Part shown: positions 8,737-14,801 of the stretch, in pieces
Layout of the letters: each line of letters begins with the position of its first letter
How positions within the stretch are numbered: the first letter of the stretch is position 1
Source: Peribacillus acanthi
Lineage (GTDB): Bacteria > Bacillota > Bacilli > Bacillales > DSM-1321
Direction: 5' to 3'
NCBI RefSeq assembly: GCF_003073175.1
Contig: NZ_QBBX01000024.1
Location: 17,963 to 50,540 of the forward strand
Length of the DNA: 32,578 bases
The notes under the pieces: model-generated
What the model was told of the DNA's origin: nothing
The model's database searches: none
Seen by the model: only the letters and a program-made list of their open reading frames with translations
Made by a program: the position numbers and the translations under genes

Positions 8737-8761
8737 GATTAAAAAACAAATAGTAGGGTAT
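8737..8761 (+). promoter_or_regulatory. Possible SigB-type promoter for the 8880 gene
   Basis: GATTAA (8737-8742), a 13-nt spacer and GGGTAT (8756-8761) differ by one base from the SigB consensus GTTTAA-N12-15-GGGTAT. A perfect 12-bp palindrome TAGACATGTCTA (8769-8780) follows within the predicted transcript start region. Confidence 0.35.
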
Positions 8762-8879
8762 AACAAAATAGACATGTCTATACATATCTTATCAACTTTT
8801 TGTATGATTGATTTTAACCCATACGGCCATACCCCATTACATATGCTGATACTAAAACACGAAGGAGAAGGTGAATAAT

Positions 8880-9140
8880 GTGAAGTTGATTGATGAATTA
8901 TTCGAGATGTATCGGACGAAATTAACCGGAGATGAAGAGGATATCGATATTCTTGCATTTGCGGTACTGGAACAATTAGATCGAAATGAAATTCTTTCGA
9001 TGATCAATGAGCTGGATGAACAGGAAATTAAAGACCTAATGGGATTGTATTTAATCGAAACCCTAAAAGGGAAATTTGCGAAAGAAGATATGACTCATTC
9101 CAAGCACTACCCTTATAATGTACAAAGGAATTTCCACTAA
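8880..9140 (+). CDS. Small acidic conserved protein (DUF6154-like)
   Basis: An 86-aa acidic, probably helical cytosolic protein. It has repeated Leu/Glu/Asp patterns (LIDELFEMYR, EILSMINELDEQEIKDL) and no metal or catalytic motif. I associate it tentatively with the DUF6154 family of Bacillaceae. The start is one of two GTG codons: 8871 lies only 3 nt after GGAG, whereas GTG at 8880 (giving MKLIDELF) has proper spacing to GAAGGAGAAGG. It is monocistronic on the plus strand with its own terminator at 9151-9184. A SigB-like promoter and a palindrome lie about 100-140 bp upstream. Function unknown. Confidence 0.8.
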   Translation: MKLIDELFEMYRTKLTGDEEDIDILAFAVLEQLDRNEILSMINELDEQEIKDLMGLYLIETLKGKFAKEDMTHSKHYPYNVQRNFH

Positions 9141-9150
9141 ATAAAGGGAT

Positions 9151-9184
9151 AAACGGTAGCCATAATTCATGGCTACCGTTTTTA
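9151..9184 (+). terminator. Terminator of the 8880-9140 gene
   Basis: A 13-bp perfect stem (9151-9163 with 9169-9181) with a 5-nt loop is followed by a T-rich tract on the plus strand. It may also stop the minus-strand gene that ends at 9185. Confidence 0.92.
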
Positions 9185-9379
9185 TTAAGCTTTCATGTCC
9201 ACATTACCACCTGCATAAGGATGAGGAGCATGTACTGTACTCTGTTGTGAATGCTGAAAATCGTTTAGCATAACTGCAGCTTGAGCCACTTGGGTTGAAA
9301 GAGAACTTTGAAGCATATTTAAATTCAAAGTGTGCCTTAAATCTGCTAATTGACGATTCATCATTGAACTTAGTTCCAT
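9185..9379 (-). CDS. Small helical protein of unknown function
   Basis: A 64-aa protein starting MELSSMMNRQLADLRHTLNL, predicted amphipathic helix for its first 45 residues, then a His/Pro/Gly-containing tail ending in VDMKA. The ATG at 9379 has AAAGGAG 11 nt upstream. The earlier GTG at 9391 lies too close to that site. The layout faintly recalls YjfB-type putative motility proteins, but I cannot confirm that. It starts just 20 nt after the U-tract of the dps terminator on the same strand, so it has no room for its own promoter outside dps and may depend on read-through. Confidence 0.68.
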   Translation of the reverse strand: MELSSMMNRQLADLRHTLNLNMLQSSLSTQVAQAAVMLNDFQHSQQSTVHAPHPYAGGNVDMKA

Positions 9380-9399
9380 GAGAAGAAACACTCCTTTCG

Positions 9400-9438
9400 A
9401 AAAAACTAGAGCCTCCCAATTATTATCGGAAGGCTTTA
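9400..9438 (-). terminator. Intrinsic terminator of dps
   Basis: On the minus strand an imperfect stem (9428-9438 with 9407-9417, AGCCTTCC against GGGAGGCT) is followed by six U's at 9400-9405. It lies 14 nt after the dps stop and directly before the next gene's ribosome-binding site. Confidence 0.8.
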
Positions 9439-9451
9439 GACTATTTCAATA

Positions 9452-9895
9452 TTATTTTCCCAAATAAGCCTTTAACATCCAATTATGCTTTTCAAGGCTT
9501 GTCTGCATTTCACCGAACATATCACCTGTTGCATGATCCCCAGCTTCTTCAGCGAATTCAATTCCTTCTTTCAATTCTCCTACAACTGTTTCGAAATCGC
9601 TGATAACCGTTTCAATCATTTTTTCAGTCGATTCTCTTCCTGTTGCTTCCTTAAGTGTTGTCAATTCCATATATTGCTTAATAGTTGCTGCAGGCTTCTC
9701 ACCGAGTGCTAGTAGCCTTTCAGCTAACTCATCATAATGTGTGGAAATTTCAACATACAATTCTTCTAGCTTTTTATGAAGCTCAAAAAAATGAGGTCCA
9801 TTCACGAACCAGTGATAATTGTGTAATTTCGTATAAAGTAAATTAAAATTGGCAATTTCTTTATTAGCTACTTCGACCATTTTTTTCTGTGACAT
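9452..9895 (-). CDS. dps: Dps-family ferritin-like DNA-binding stress protein
   Basis: A 147-aa protein forming, by family knowledge, a 12-subunit shell that oxidises and stores Fe(II) and protects DNA. The inter-subunit ferroxidase residues of the family are visible as His28 (NYHWF), His40 (ELHKK), Asp55 and Glu59 (YDELAER). The open frame continues upstream, but AAGGAGG lies 8 nt before the ATG at 9895 and the upstream residues look non-coding. A SigB-like promoter sits 36-60 nt upstream, matching the SigB-dependent general stress control of B. subtilis dps. It ends in its own terminator. Confidence 0.95.
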   Translation of the reverse strand: MSQKKMVEVANKEIANFNLLYTKLHNYHWFVNGPHFFELHKKLEELYVEISTHYDELAERLLALGEKPAATIKQYMELTTLKEATGRESTEKMIETVISDFETVVGELKEGIEFAEEAGDHATGDMFGEMQTSLEKHNWMLKAYLGK

Positions 9896-9930
9896 ATACA
9901 TATCCTCCTTACGTATCTTACATCGTTCAT

Positions 9931-9955
9931 TTTCCCCATAAAACGATTTGTAAAC
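9931..9955 (-). promoter_or_regulatory. SigB-like promoter of dps
   Basis: On the minus strand GTTTAC (9950-9955), a 13-nt spacer and GGGAAA (9931-9936) resemble the general-stress SigB consensus GTTTAA-N12-15-GGGTAT. Position and spacing fit a leader of about 30 nt before the dps start. Confidence 0.6.
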
Positions 9956-10033
9956 CTCAGTATTTATTGGTATTGTGACTGACGCTGAAAATTCTTTCTG
10001 GTACAATAGTCAAGAAAGGACGTGATTTGTAGG

Positions 10034-10210
10034 ATGATGTATATATTGGTGATTGCTATCATCATTATTTTTATTGTACTGATTCTAAGTGTGTTAACCA
10101 CCTCAAAGGCTTATGATTTTAAACATACAGTCGATCCTATTGATGATAATCCACATTTACTAAATAATGATAAAGTTAAAGATGAAATTGAAAACGAAAA
10201 TCCAAAATAA
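10034..10210 (+). CDS. ytzI: Small membrane protein YtzI-like
   Basis: A 58-aa protein with one N-terminal transmembrane helix rich in Ile/Val (about residues 3-22), then SVLTTSKAYDFKHTVDPIDD and a charged, probably cytoplasmic tail. It matches what I recall of YtzI in Bacillus and lies in the expected place between dps and luxS. The ATG at 10034 (or 10037) is preferred over GTG 10022. The extended site AGAAAGGACGTGAT (10013-10026) matches the 16S 3' end with one mismatch, and GTG 10022 lies inside that pairing. Function unknown. Confidence 0.78.
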   Translation: MMYILVIAIIIIFIVLILSVLTTSKAYDFKHTVDPIDDNPHLLNNDKVKDEIENENPK

Positions 10211-10236
10211 AAAGGAGCAGCTATACGCCGCTCCTT
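10203..10236 (-). terminator. Terminator of luxS (possibly also ytzI)
   Basis: On the minus strand AAGGAGC (10230-10236) pairs with GCTCCTT (10212-10218), followed by TTTTATTTT. It lies 14 nt after the luxS stop. The same hairpin closes ytzI on the plus strand, though with a poor T-tract. Confidence 0.82.
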
Positions 10237-10249
10237 GATTATTTGGTAA

Positions 10250-10723
10250 TTATGCAAACACCTGATGCAACTCTTCTTTAGAATGTGTTAACCAATAATT
10301 CATTAACTTCTTTGCGCCTTCTAAATCGTGAAGTTTCGCTTGACCACACTGCTTTTCATTTGCAGCTGGAATTTCAGTAATCTCAACAGACTCCTTTAAT
10401 GTATCTTCAAGAACATCAATAATTTCAGATACAGTAGGCTCACCGCTAACAACTAAGTAGAAGCCTGTTTGACATCCCATCGGGGAAATATCGATAATAT
10501 CGAAATGATCGTATTTCTCAGAATGCTTACGGATATTAAATGCAAGTAAGTGCTCTAATGTATGAATAGAATCAGGCTTCATTGCCTGTTTATTTGGCTG
10601 GCAGAAACGAATATCAAACTTGTTTACAACGCCGTCACTACCCACTTTATGAACACCACAGTGACGTACATACGGAGCTTTTACAGCATTATGATCTAAC
10701 TCAAAACTTTCAACTGATGGCAT
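10250..10723 (-). CDS. luxS: S-ribosylhomocysteine lyase (autoinducer-2 synthase)
   Basis: Cleaves S-ribosylhomocysteine to homocysteine and DPD, the precursor of AI-2, detoxifying and recycling the product of SAM-dependent methylation. The metal-binding HTLEH motif gives His54, Glu57 and His58, and Cys126 in KQCGQ is the third ligand. Starting at the ATG 10723 gives 157 aa, the standard length. A GTG at 10732 is in frame but only 1 nt from AGGAGG, while 10723 is spaced 10 nt. It is monocistronic on the minus strand. Its presence near metK reflects conserved synteny rather than an operon. Confidence 0.97.
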   Translation of the reverse strand: MPSVESFELDHNAVKAPYVRHCGVHKVGSDGVVNKFDIRFCQPNKQAMKPDSIHTLEHLLAFNIRKHSEKYDHFDIIDISPMGCQTGFYLVVSGEPTVSEIIDVLEDTLKESVEITEIPAANEKQCGQAKLHDLEGAKKLMNYWLTHSKEELHQVFA

Positions 10724-10948
10724 ATTATCCACTCCTCCTAAAAAACATCTATATCTATCATAAACTTAATTCCGATTTTTTTCATCAACTTAGTATTATT
10801 TTATTCAATAAATTTTTGTAAGTGCTTCATAATCATGGGAATGAGGAGTTAGACTTGTGTCCTTGTATTCTTACAAATTGCTAATACGTTGACACCGTTG
10901 TAACATAGGGGTGTTGAATATACCACTTTACATTGAAGGAAGAATTAA

Positions 10949-11194
10949 ATGAAAAAATTACTAATGGGCGTTATAAGGTTTTATCAAATTGTCATTTCTC
11001 CTTTAAAACCACCGACTTGCCGCTTTTATCCGACTTGTTCTCATTACGGACTAGAAGCGATTAACCGCTTTGGACCGTTTAAAGGGGGCTGGTTGACGAT
11101 TAAGAGAATCGTGAAGTGCCACCCATTGCATCCTGGCGGCCTTGATCCAGTACCTGAAAAAAATGAAGTACTAAAATCAGATCAAATGAGATAA
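10949..11194 (+). CDS. yidD: Membrane protein insertion efficiency factor YidD (YtjA)
   Basis: An 81-aa YidD-family protein thought to assist YidC-mediated membrane protein insertion. The conserved core is intact: [26 protein letters not shown] with the paired cysteines, then [19 protein letters not shown](L)DPVP. An amphipathic N-terminus suits peripheral membrane attachment. The ATG follows GAAGGAAG. It lies on the plus strand between divergent luxS and znuA. No clear terminator separates it from znuA, which has its own promoter and Zur box. Confidence 0.95.
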   Translation: MKKLLMGVIRFYQIVISPLKPPTCRFYPTCSHYGLEAINRFGPFKGGWLTIKRIVKCHPLHPGGLDPVPEKNEVLKSDQMR

Positions 11195-11211
11195 ATTAAT
11201 TAAGAAATTAC

Positions 11212-11240
11212 TTGCATGAGTACCTTTTTTGAGGTACTAT
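11212..11240 (+). promoter_or_regulatory. SigA-type promoter of the znuA-like gene
   Basis: TTGCAT (11212-11217), a 17-nt spacer and TACTAT (11235-11240) form a moderate SigA promoter. It ends 10 nt upstream of the Zur box. Confidence 0.55.
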
Positions 11241-11250
11241 ACTCAAGTAT

Positions 11251-11270
11251 AAATCGTAATCATTTCGTTT
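11251..11270 (+). promoter_or_regulatory. Zur box upstream of znuA
   Basis: AAATCGTAATCATTTCGTTT closely matches the B. subtilis Zur operator, a 7-1-7 inverted repeat of the form TCGTAATNATTACGA. The left half-site is perfect and the right half has two changes. It spans the predicted transcription start and lies 21 bp before the gene's ATG, so zinc-loaded Zur should block transcription. Confidence 0.85.
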
Positions 11271-11291
11271 AACATTAAGGAGTAACCATTT

Positions 11292-12398
11292 ATGAAAAAA
11301 ATTCTATTTTCGATTCTCCTTCTTTTAGGAGTCTTTTTATCAGGCTGTAATGCCGAAAAAAACAACCCATCTGATATTCAAGAAAAAATAACAGTTTATA
11401 CTACAGTTTTTCCACTTGAAGATTTCACAAAAAAAATTGGTGGCGACTATGTTCAAGTAAATACCGTATACCCTCCAGGATCAGATGAACATACTTTTGA
11501 GCCTTCCCAAAAAGATGTTATTAAGATGGCCCAGTCAAATTTATTCTTATACATTGGACATAATTTAGAAGGGTTTGTGGAGCAATCAAAAGACATACTT
11601 GAAAAAGAACAAGTTAAAACTGTGGCAGTTGGTGAAAGTATTAAAATCGAAAATCTCCATCATGAAGAGAATGCATCTGAAGAACACAAGCATGATGAAG
11701 ATGGCCATGATAATCATTCAGAGGAAGCATCCGAAGAACACAAGCATGAAGAAGATAGTCATGATAATCATTCAGAGGAAGCATCTGAAGAACACAAGCA
11801 TGAAGAAGATAGCCATGATAATCATGAAAATGAAGAATCTAATACTGAAGAAAATCACGAGGAGCATGAACACAGTGATGTTGACCCTCATCTGTGGTTA
11901 GATCCCATTTATAGTATTAGTATGGCTGAAACCATCAAAAATGAATTAGTAAAGCTTAAACCAGAACAAAAAGAGTACTTTGAGAAAAATTATGCTGAGC
12001 TTAAAAATGAGCTAGAAGAGTTAAACCTTCAATTCGAAGATACCATTAAATCTGCAAAAACGAATAAAGTCATAGTTTCTCATGCCGCTTATGGTTATTG
12101 GGAGAACCGTTATGGATTGGAACAAATCAGTATTTCTGGTTTGTCATCTACAAGTGAACCATCCCAAAAACAATTGAAAGAAATCATCGAAATAGCAAAA
12201 GAGAATAATATACATTATGTATTATTTGAACAAAATATTAACTCGAAGCTTGCCGATATTGTTCAAAAAGAAATTGGTGCTAAGCCTCTAACTTTGCATA
12301 ATCTTTCTGTACTAACCGAAAAAGACATAAAAAATAAACAAGATTATCTCACATTAATGAAACAGAATCTCGAAACCTTAAAACAGGCATTAAATTAA
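11292..12398 (+). CDS. znuA: Zinc-binding lipoprotein, ZnuA/AdcA-like
   Basis: A 368-aa solute-binding lipoprotein of cluster A-I for zinc uptake. The lipobox LSGC gives lipidated Cys19. Likely Zn ligands are His67 (SDEHTFEPS), His200 (DVDPHLWLDP) and the His in VSHAAYGYW. Residues 122-195 form a His/Asp/Glu-rich loop typical of ZnuA but here built of three 18-residue tandem repeats. The ATG has TAAGGAG upstream. No permease or ATPase gene follows, so partners must be encoded elsewhere. A Zur box indicates induction by zinc starvation. Manganese is less likely as the ligand, given the His-rich loop and the Zur site. Confidence 0.95.
   Translation: MKKILFSILLLLGVFLSGCNAEKNNPSDIQEKITVYTTVFPLEDFTKKIGGDYVQVNTVYPPGSDEHTFEPSQKDVIKMAQSNLFLYIGHNLEGFVEQSKDILEKEQVKTVAVGESIKIENLHHEENASEEHKHDEDGHDNHSEEASEEHKHEEDSHDNHSEEASEEHKHEEDSHDNHENEESNTEENHEEHEHSDVDPHLWLDPIYSISMAETIKNELVKLKPEQKEYFEKNYAELKNELEELNLQFEDTIKSAKTNKVIVSHAAYGYWENRYGLEQISISGLSSTSEPSQKQLKEIIEIAKENNIHYVLFEQNINSKLADIVQKEIGAKPLTLHNLSVLTEKDIKNKQDYLTLMKQNLETLKQALN
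11673..11834 (+). repeat. Three 54-bp tandem repeats in znuA
   Basis: Three direct copies (11673-11726, 11727-11780, 11781-11834) encode the 18-residue unit ASEEHKHxEDxHDNHxEE. They are nearly identical in DNA, with differences at few positions, mostly in the last 12 bases of the third copy. The near-identity suggests recent expansion by slippage or unequal crossing over. Confidence 0.95.
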
Positions 12399-12718
12399 AA
12401 GTGATTTTTCTATGACTTGGTAACAAACTCTATGAGTCATTACCATTAACGGGTTCGGTTTCGAAATACAAAGTATAATAAGGCTAAAATCACATTAATT
12501 TGCATGAAAAATGCTCAGGGTAAACTCTGAGCATTTTCTTATACTATTTCCTTGAACTTAAGCACCCGGTTCGTTTAATAAGTTGCTCATTATTACAGAT
12601 ATTTAAGGGAAGTTTTTTACTAATTCATTGAAGCTCTCTAACAAAGTACCATTCAACTTGGGGTGACATAATAGCTGTCTCTATAAAAGATCTTTTTTTA
12701 AACCCGCCCTGATCAATT
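12399..12718. other. Intergenic stretch after znuA without a visible gene
   Basis: Apart from the hairpin at 12508-12537 I see no coding potential with a ribosome-binding site. Two loose inverted repeats occur: AGTGATTTT just after znuA with AAAATCAC at 12486-12493, and the palindrome AAAAGATCTTTT at 12685-12696. No gene remnant was recognised. Confidence 0.5.
12508..12540 (+). terminator. Terminator-like hairpin after znuA
   Basis: An 11-bp perfect stem, AAAATGCTCAG (12508-12518) with CTGAGCATTTT (12527-12537), has an 8-nt loop and a short T-rich tail. It lies 110 bp after the znuA stop and is the only strong terminator candidate for it. Confidence 0.78.
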
Positions 12719-12856
12719 TTACCTAAGTAAAAAATATAGAACGATTGCTCCAACTACAATAAATCCTCCAATTGTCGGGCTTCCATATAGAGCTCTATTC
12801 CATCCGTCGTCCGTATCAATTTTACTCTTCTCACGCTGATTATCTTTATCCCTCAA
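12719..12856 (-). CDS. 45-aa single-pass membrane peptide, unknown
   Basis: A short open frame starts with TTG at 12856 and is preceded by GAGGTGG with 5-nt spacing. The product has a charged N-terminus (MRDKDNQREKSKIDTDDG), a WNRALYGSPT linker and a C-terminal hydrophobic helix IGGFIVVGAIVLYFLLR ending in Arg and stop. This clean layout of soluble charged head, GSP turn and membrane anchor argues for a real gene. It faintly recalls the small DUF6366-type proteins of Bacillaceae, which I cannot confirm. It is flanked by other small orphan genes on the same strand. Function unknown. Confidence 0.65.
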   Translation of the reverse strand: MRDKDNQREKSKIDTDDGWNRALYGSPTIGGFIVVGAIVLYFLLR

Positions 12857-12952
12857 AACCCCACCTCAGTATCATAAGATTTTGTTTTCTACTTTATACA
12901 AAATGCTTTATGCACCTAGCGTTTATCTCACTGCTGCTTATATTAGTAAATT

Positions 12953-13120
12953 TTAATCTGGTCTAGATACATTTGAATGTATCGCATTTTGATTGATAAC
13001 TTCTCCTAACTTCTCTGCTTGTATATTTTCATCAGGTGGAGTCATACCAGATTTTTTTTCAAAATAAATGGCAATCCCAGCAATAATAATGACAGGCGTC
13101 AGTATATAAATCCAAATCAT
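12953..13120 (-). CDS. Small single-pass membrane protein, unknown
   Basis: A 55-aa protein with an N-terminal hydrophobic helix (MIWIYILTPVIIIAGIAIYF), then a short basic EKKSG stop-transfer and a polar tail with TPPDENIQAEKLGEVINQN. The ATG at 13120 has GGAGGGAA at good spacing. The open frame extends 16 codons further, but without a better site. The tail is probably cytoplasmic by the positive-inside rule. It lies 96 bp upstream of the 45-aa membrane peptide on the same strand, so the two may be co-transcribed. I do not recognise the family. Confidence 0.7.
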   Translation of the reverse strand: MIWIYILTPVIIIAGIAIYFEKKSGMTPPDENIQAEKLGEVINQNAIHSNVSRPD

Positions 13121-13281
13121 AAAATTCCCTCCTAACAGAATAAAATTTATAAATTTCATAATATTCACTTATTATATACGTTTTACTCATTGAAATGTTT
13201 CAACAACTAGTGTTCTACCATTCCCCTTTCGTCAATAAAAGGCCATTTTTGGACAACAGAACTCGCAAATTTGTGCCTCAA

Positions 13282-13321
13282 CAAATAAAAGAAGTCCAAT
13301 TAATTTGTGAATTGGACTTCT
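13282..13321 (-). terminator. Terminator after the 13375-13521 gene
   Basis: A 12-bp perfect stem (13290-13301 with 13310-13321) is followed on the minus strand by TTTTATTTG. It lies about 54 nt after the stop of the small minus-strand gene. Confidence 0.85.
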
Positions 13322-13374
13322 AATGATTTTCTTGTATTGGCAATCTAAACTCATCCGTTTGTCTCTTTAAATTC

Positions 13375-13521
13375 TTAAAATTCTTCCTGTAAACCATTCT
13401 TTCGGAGCAAAAATTCCAGCTCTTCTTCTGCAATTTCTGTTATTTCTTTTATAACAAACCACGGTACGTTACGTAGCAATAAGATTTCAGCTATTAAATA
13501 AGGCTTATTGTGATTTCTCAT
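13375..13521 (-). CDS. Small orphan protein, unknown
   Basis: The open frame runs to 13605 (76 aa), but a good ribosome site, AGGTGG, stands 6-7 nt before the internal ATG at 13521, giving 48 aa. The upstream ATG has only a weak AGG. The 48-aa form is mostly helical: PYLIAEILLLRNVPWFVIKEITEI, then AEEELEFLLRKNG. The second half resembles a short helix-turn-helix-like 'EITEIAEEEL' pattern seen in many small bacterial proteins, too weak to name. No membrane helix is certain. It has its own terminator. Function unknown. Confidence 0.6.
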   Translation of the reverse strand: MRNHNKPYLIAEILLLRNVPWFVIKEITEIAEEELEFLLRKNGLQEEF

Positions 13522-13660
13522 ATTTACCCACCTGAAGTATGATTTTTCTGAAATTTCTCTATCTTTATCATTATAACTGAAATCTCCAAAATAAAAAATC
13601 GTCATATGCCTAATTTAATTCGAAAAATTTTCAAATGCAAACTCACTGACATAATAACCA

Positions 13661-13703
13661 GCAAATAAATAGCAGTGAAGTATTTTACACTTCACTGCTA
13701 TTT
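13661..13703 (-). terminator. Terminator of the men operon, overlapping menC stop
   Basis: A 15-bp perfect stem (13667-13681 with 13689-13703) is followed on the minus strand by TTTGCTGG after TTTA. The menC stop codon TAG (13698-13700) lies within its ascending arm. Confidence 0.88.
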
Positions 13704-14801
13704 ATAAATTTCATAAAATGATGTCATTGCCGAAAGGACATCTACATCGATCTCATACCCAAGACCAGGAGAGTCTGATAACATAATAGTGCCGTTTTGA
13801 ACATGGATACCAGGCATGATAAGATCTCTTTCCCAGTAATGATTTGAAGAAGTAAAATCACCAGGGAAAGAAAAGTTAGATAAAGAAGCTAATGCCAAGT
13901 TAAAGGCTTTTGAAATCCCAAATTCAATCATCCCACCACACCATACAGACACTGAATGTCCATGACAGAGATTATGTATTTTGATTGCTTCTCGAATCCC
14001 CCCTACCCTTCCTGCCTTGATACTAATGATGTCACAGCTTTCCATTTTCAATGCTGATTCAGCCATGGAAAAACTCGTAATGCTTTCATCAAGGCAAATT
14101 GGGGTCTTTATTTGGTTTCGCAAAGTTGCATGGTCAACAAGATCTTCATGGGAAAATGGTTGTTCAATCATCATCAGGTTAAATTCATCCAGTTTCCTTA
14201 ATTTCTCAATCTCGAGTATGTCATAAGATGAATTTGCATCCACCATTATGGGTAAATCCTGATACTCTGCTCTTATGGCTGCCAAAAATTCTTGATCATT
14301 GGTTGGATGTATTTTGATTTTAAATCTTTTATATCCTTGATCATATACTTGCTCAATGGACGAAAGAGCATCCTTTATAGAGGTGGAAGCTATAACTACT
14401 CCTGCTTCTATTTCTTTTTTTTCTCCACCAATCAAACGGTAAAGAGGCTGGTTTTGTATTTTTGCATATAAGTCCCAAAAGGCACATTCAATTCCAGCCT
14501 TCGCCATTCTATTTCCACGGATATTGCCAAAAAGCCATTCTAAATCATCAGGATGGTTAATAGTTCGATCAAGAATCATAGGAATTAAAAAGTTCCTCAA
14601 GGTGTATAAACATGTAGTGATGGTTTCCTCTGTATACCATGGACTAGAAAATGCCACCACTTCTCCATAGCCTTTGTATCCATTGTTCTCTACTAGTTGA
14701 ATAATGATAGATTCACGTTCCTTCACTACTTCAAGATGAGTGGCGAAAGGTTTCTTCAAAGGAGAGCGAATGACATACACATGAACCTCTTTAATGTTCA
14801 A
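13698..14801 (-). CDS. menC: o-Succinylbenzoate synthase
   Basis: Dehydrates SHCHC to o-succinylbenzoate in menaquinone synthesis. A 367-aa enolase-superfamily enzyme with all active-site residues visible: KxK at Lys161/Lys163 (KIKIHP), metal ligands Asp188 (VDAN), Glu213 (IEQP) and Asp238 (LDES), and the second catalytic Lys262 (IKAG). Relatives in Bacillaceae are often promiscuous N-acylamino acid racemases, so a side activity is possible, but the men context settles the main role. The ATG at 14801 overlaps the menE stop in an ATGA arrangement, indicating translational coupling. It is the last gene of the operon. Confidence 0.96.
   Translation of the reverse strand: MNIKEVHVYVIRSPLKKPFATHLEVVKERESIIIQLVENNGYKGYGEVVAFSSPWYTEETITTCLYTLRNFLIPMILDRTINHPDDLEWLFGNIRGNRMAKAGIECAFWDLYAKIQNQPLYRLIGGEKKEIEAGVVIASTSIKDALSSIEQVYDQGYKRFKIKIHPTNDQEFLAAIRAEYQDLPIMVDANSSYDILEIEKLRKLDEFNLMMIEQPFSHEDLVDHATLRNQIKTPICLDESITSFSMAESALKMESCDIISIKAGRVGGIREAIKIHNLCHGHSVSVWCGGMIEFGISKAFNLALASLSNFSFPGDFTSSNHYWERDLIMPGIHVQNGTIMLSDSPGLGYEIDVDVLSAMTSFYEIYK

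Noticed and set aside
11575-11901. 108-codon frame with KHPKNTSMK-type repeats
   Set aside because: Shadow of the 54-bp repeats of znuA read in another frame.
12540-12718. Possible insertion-sequence or gene remnant
   Set aside because: No terminal inverted repeats, target duplication or recognisable coding fragment.
12772-12966. 64-codon plus-strand open frame
   Set aside because: Antisense to the better-supported 45-aa minus-strand gene and lacks a Shine-Dalgarno site.
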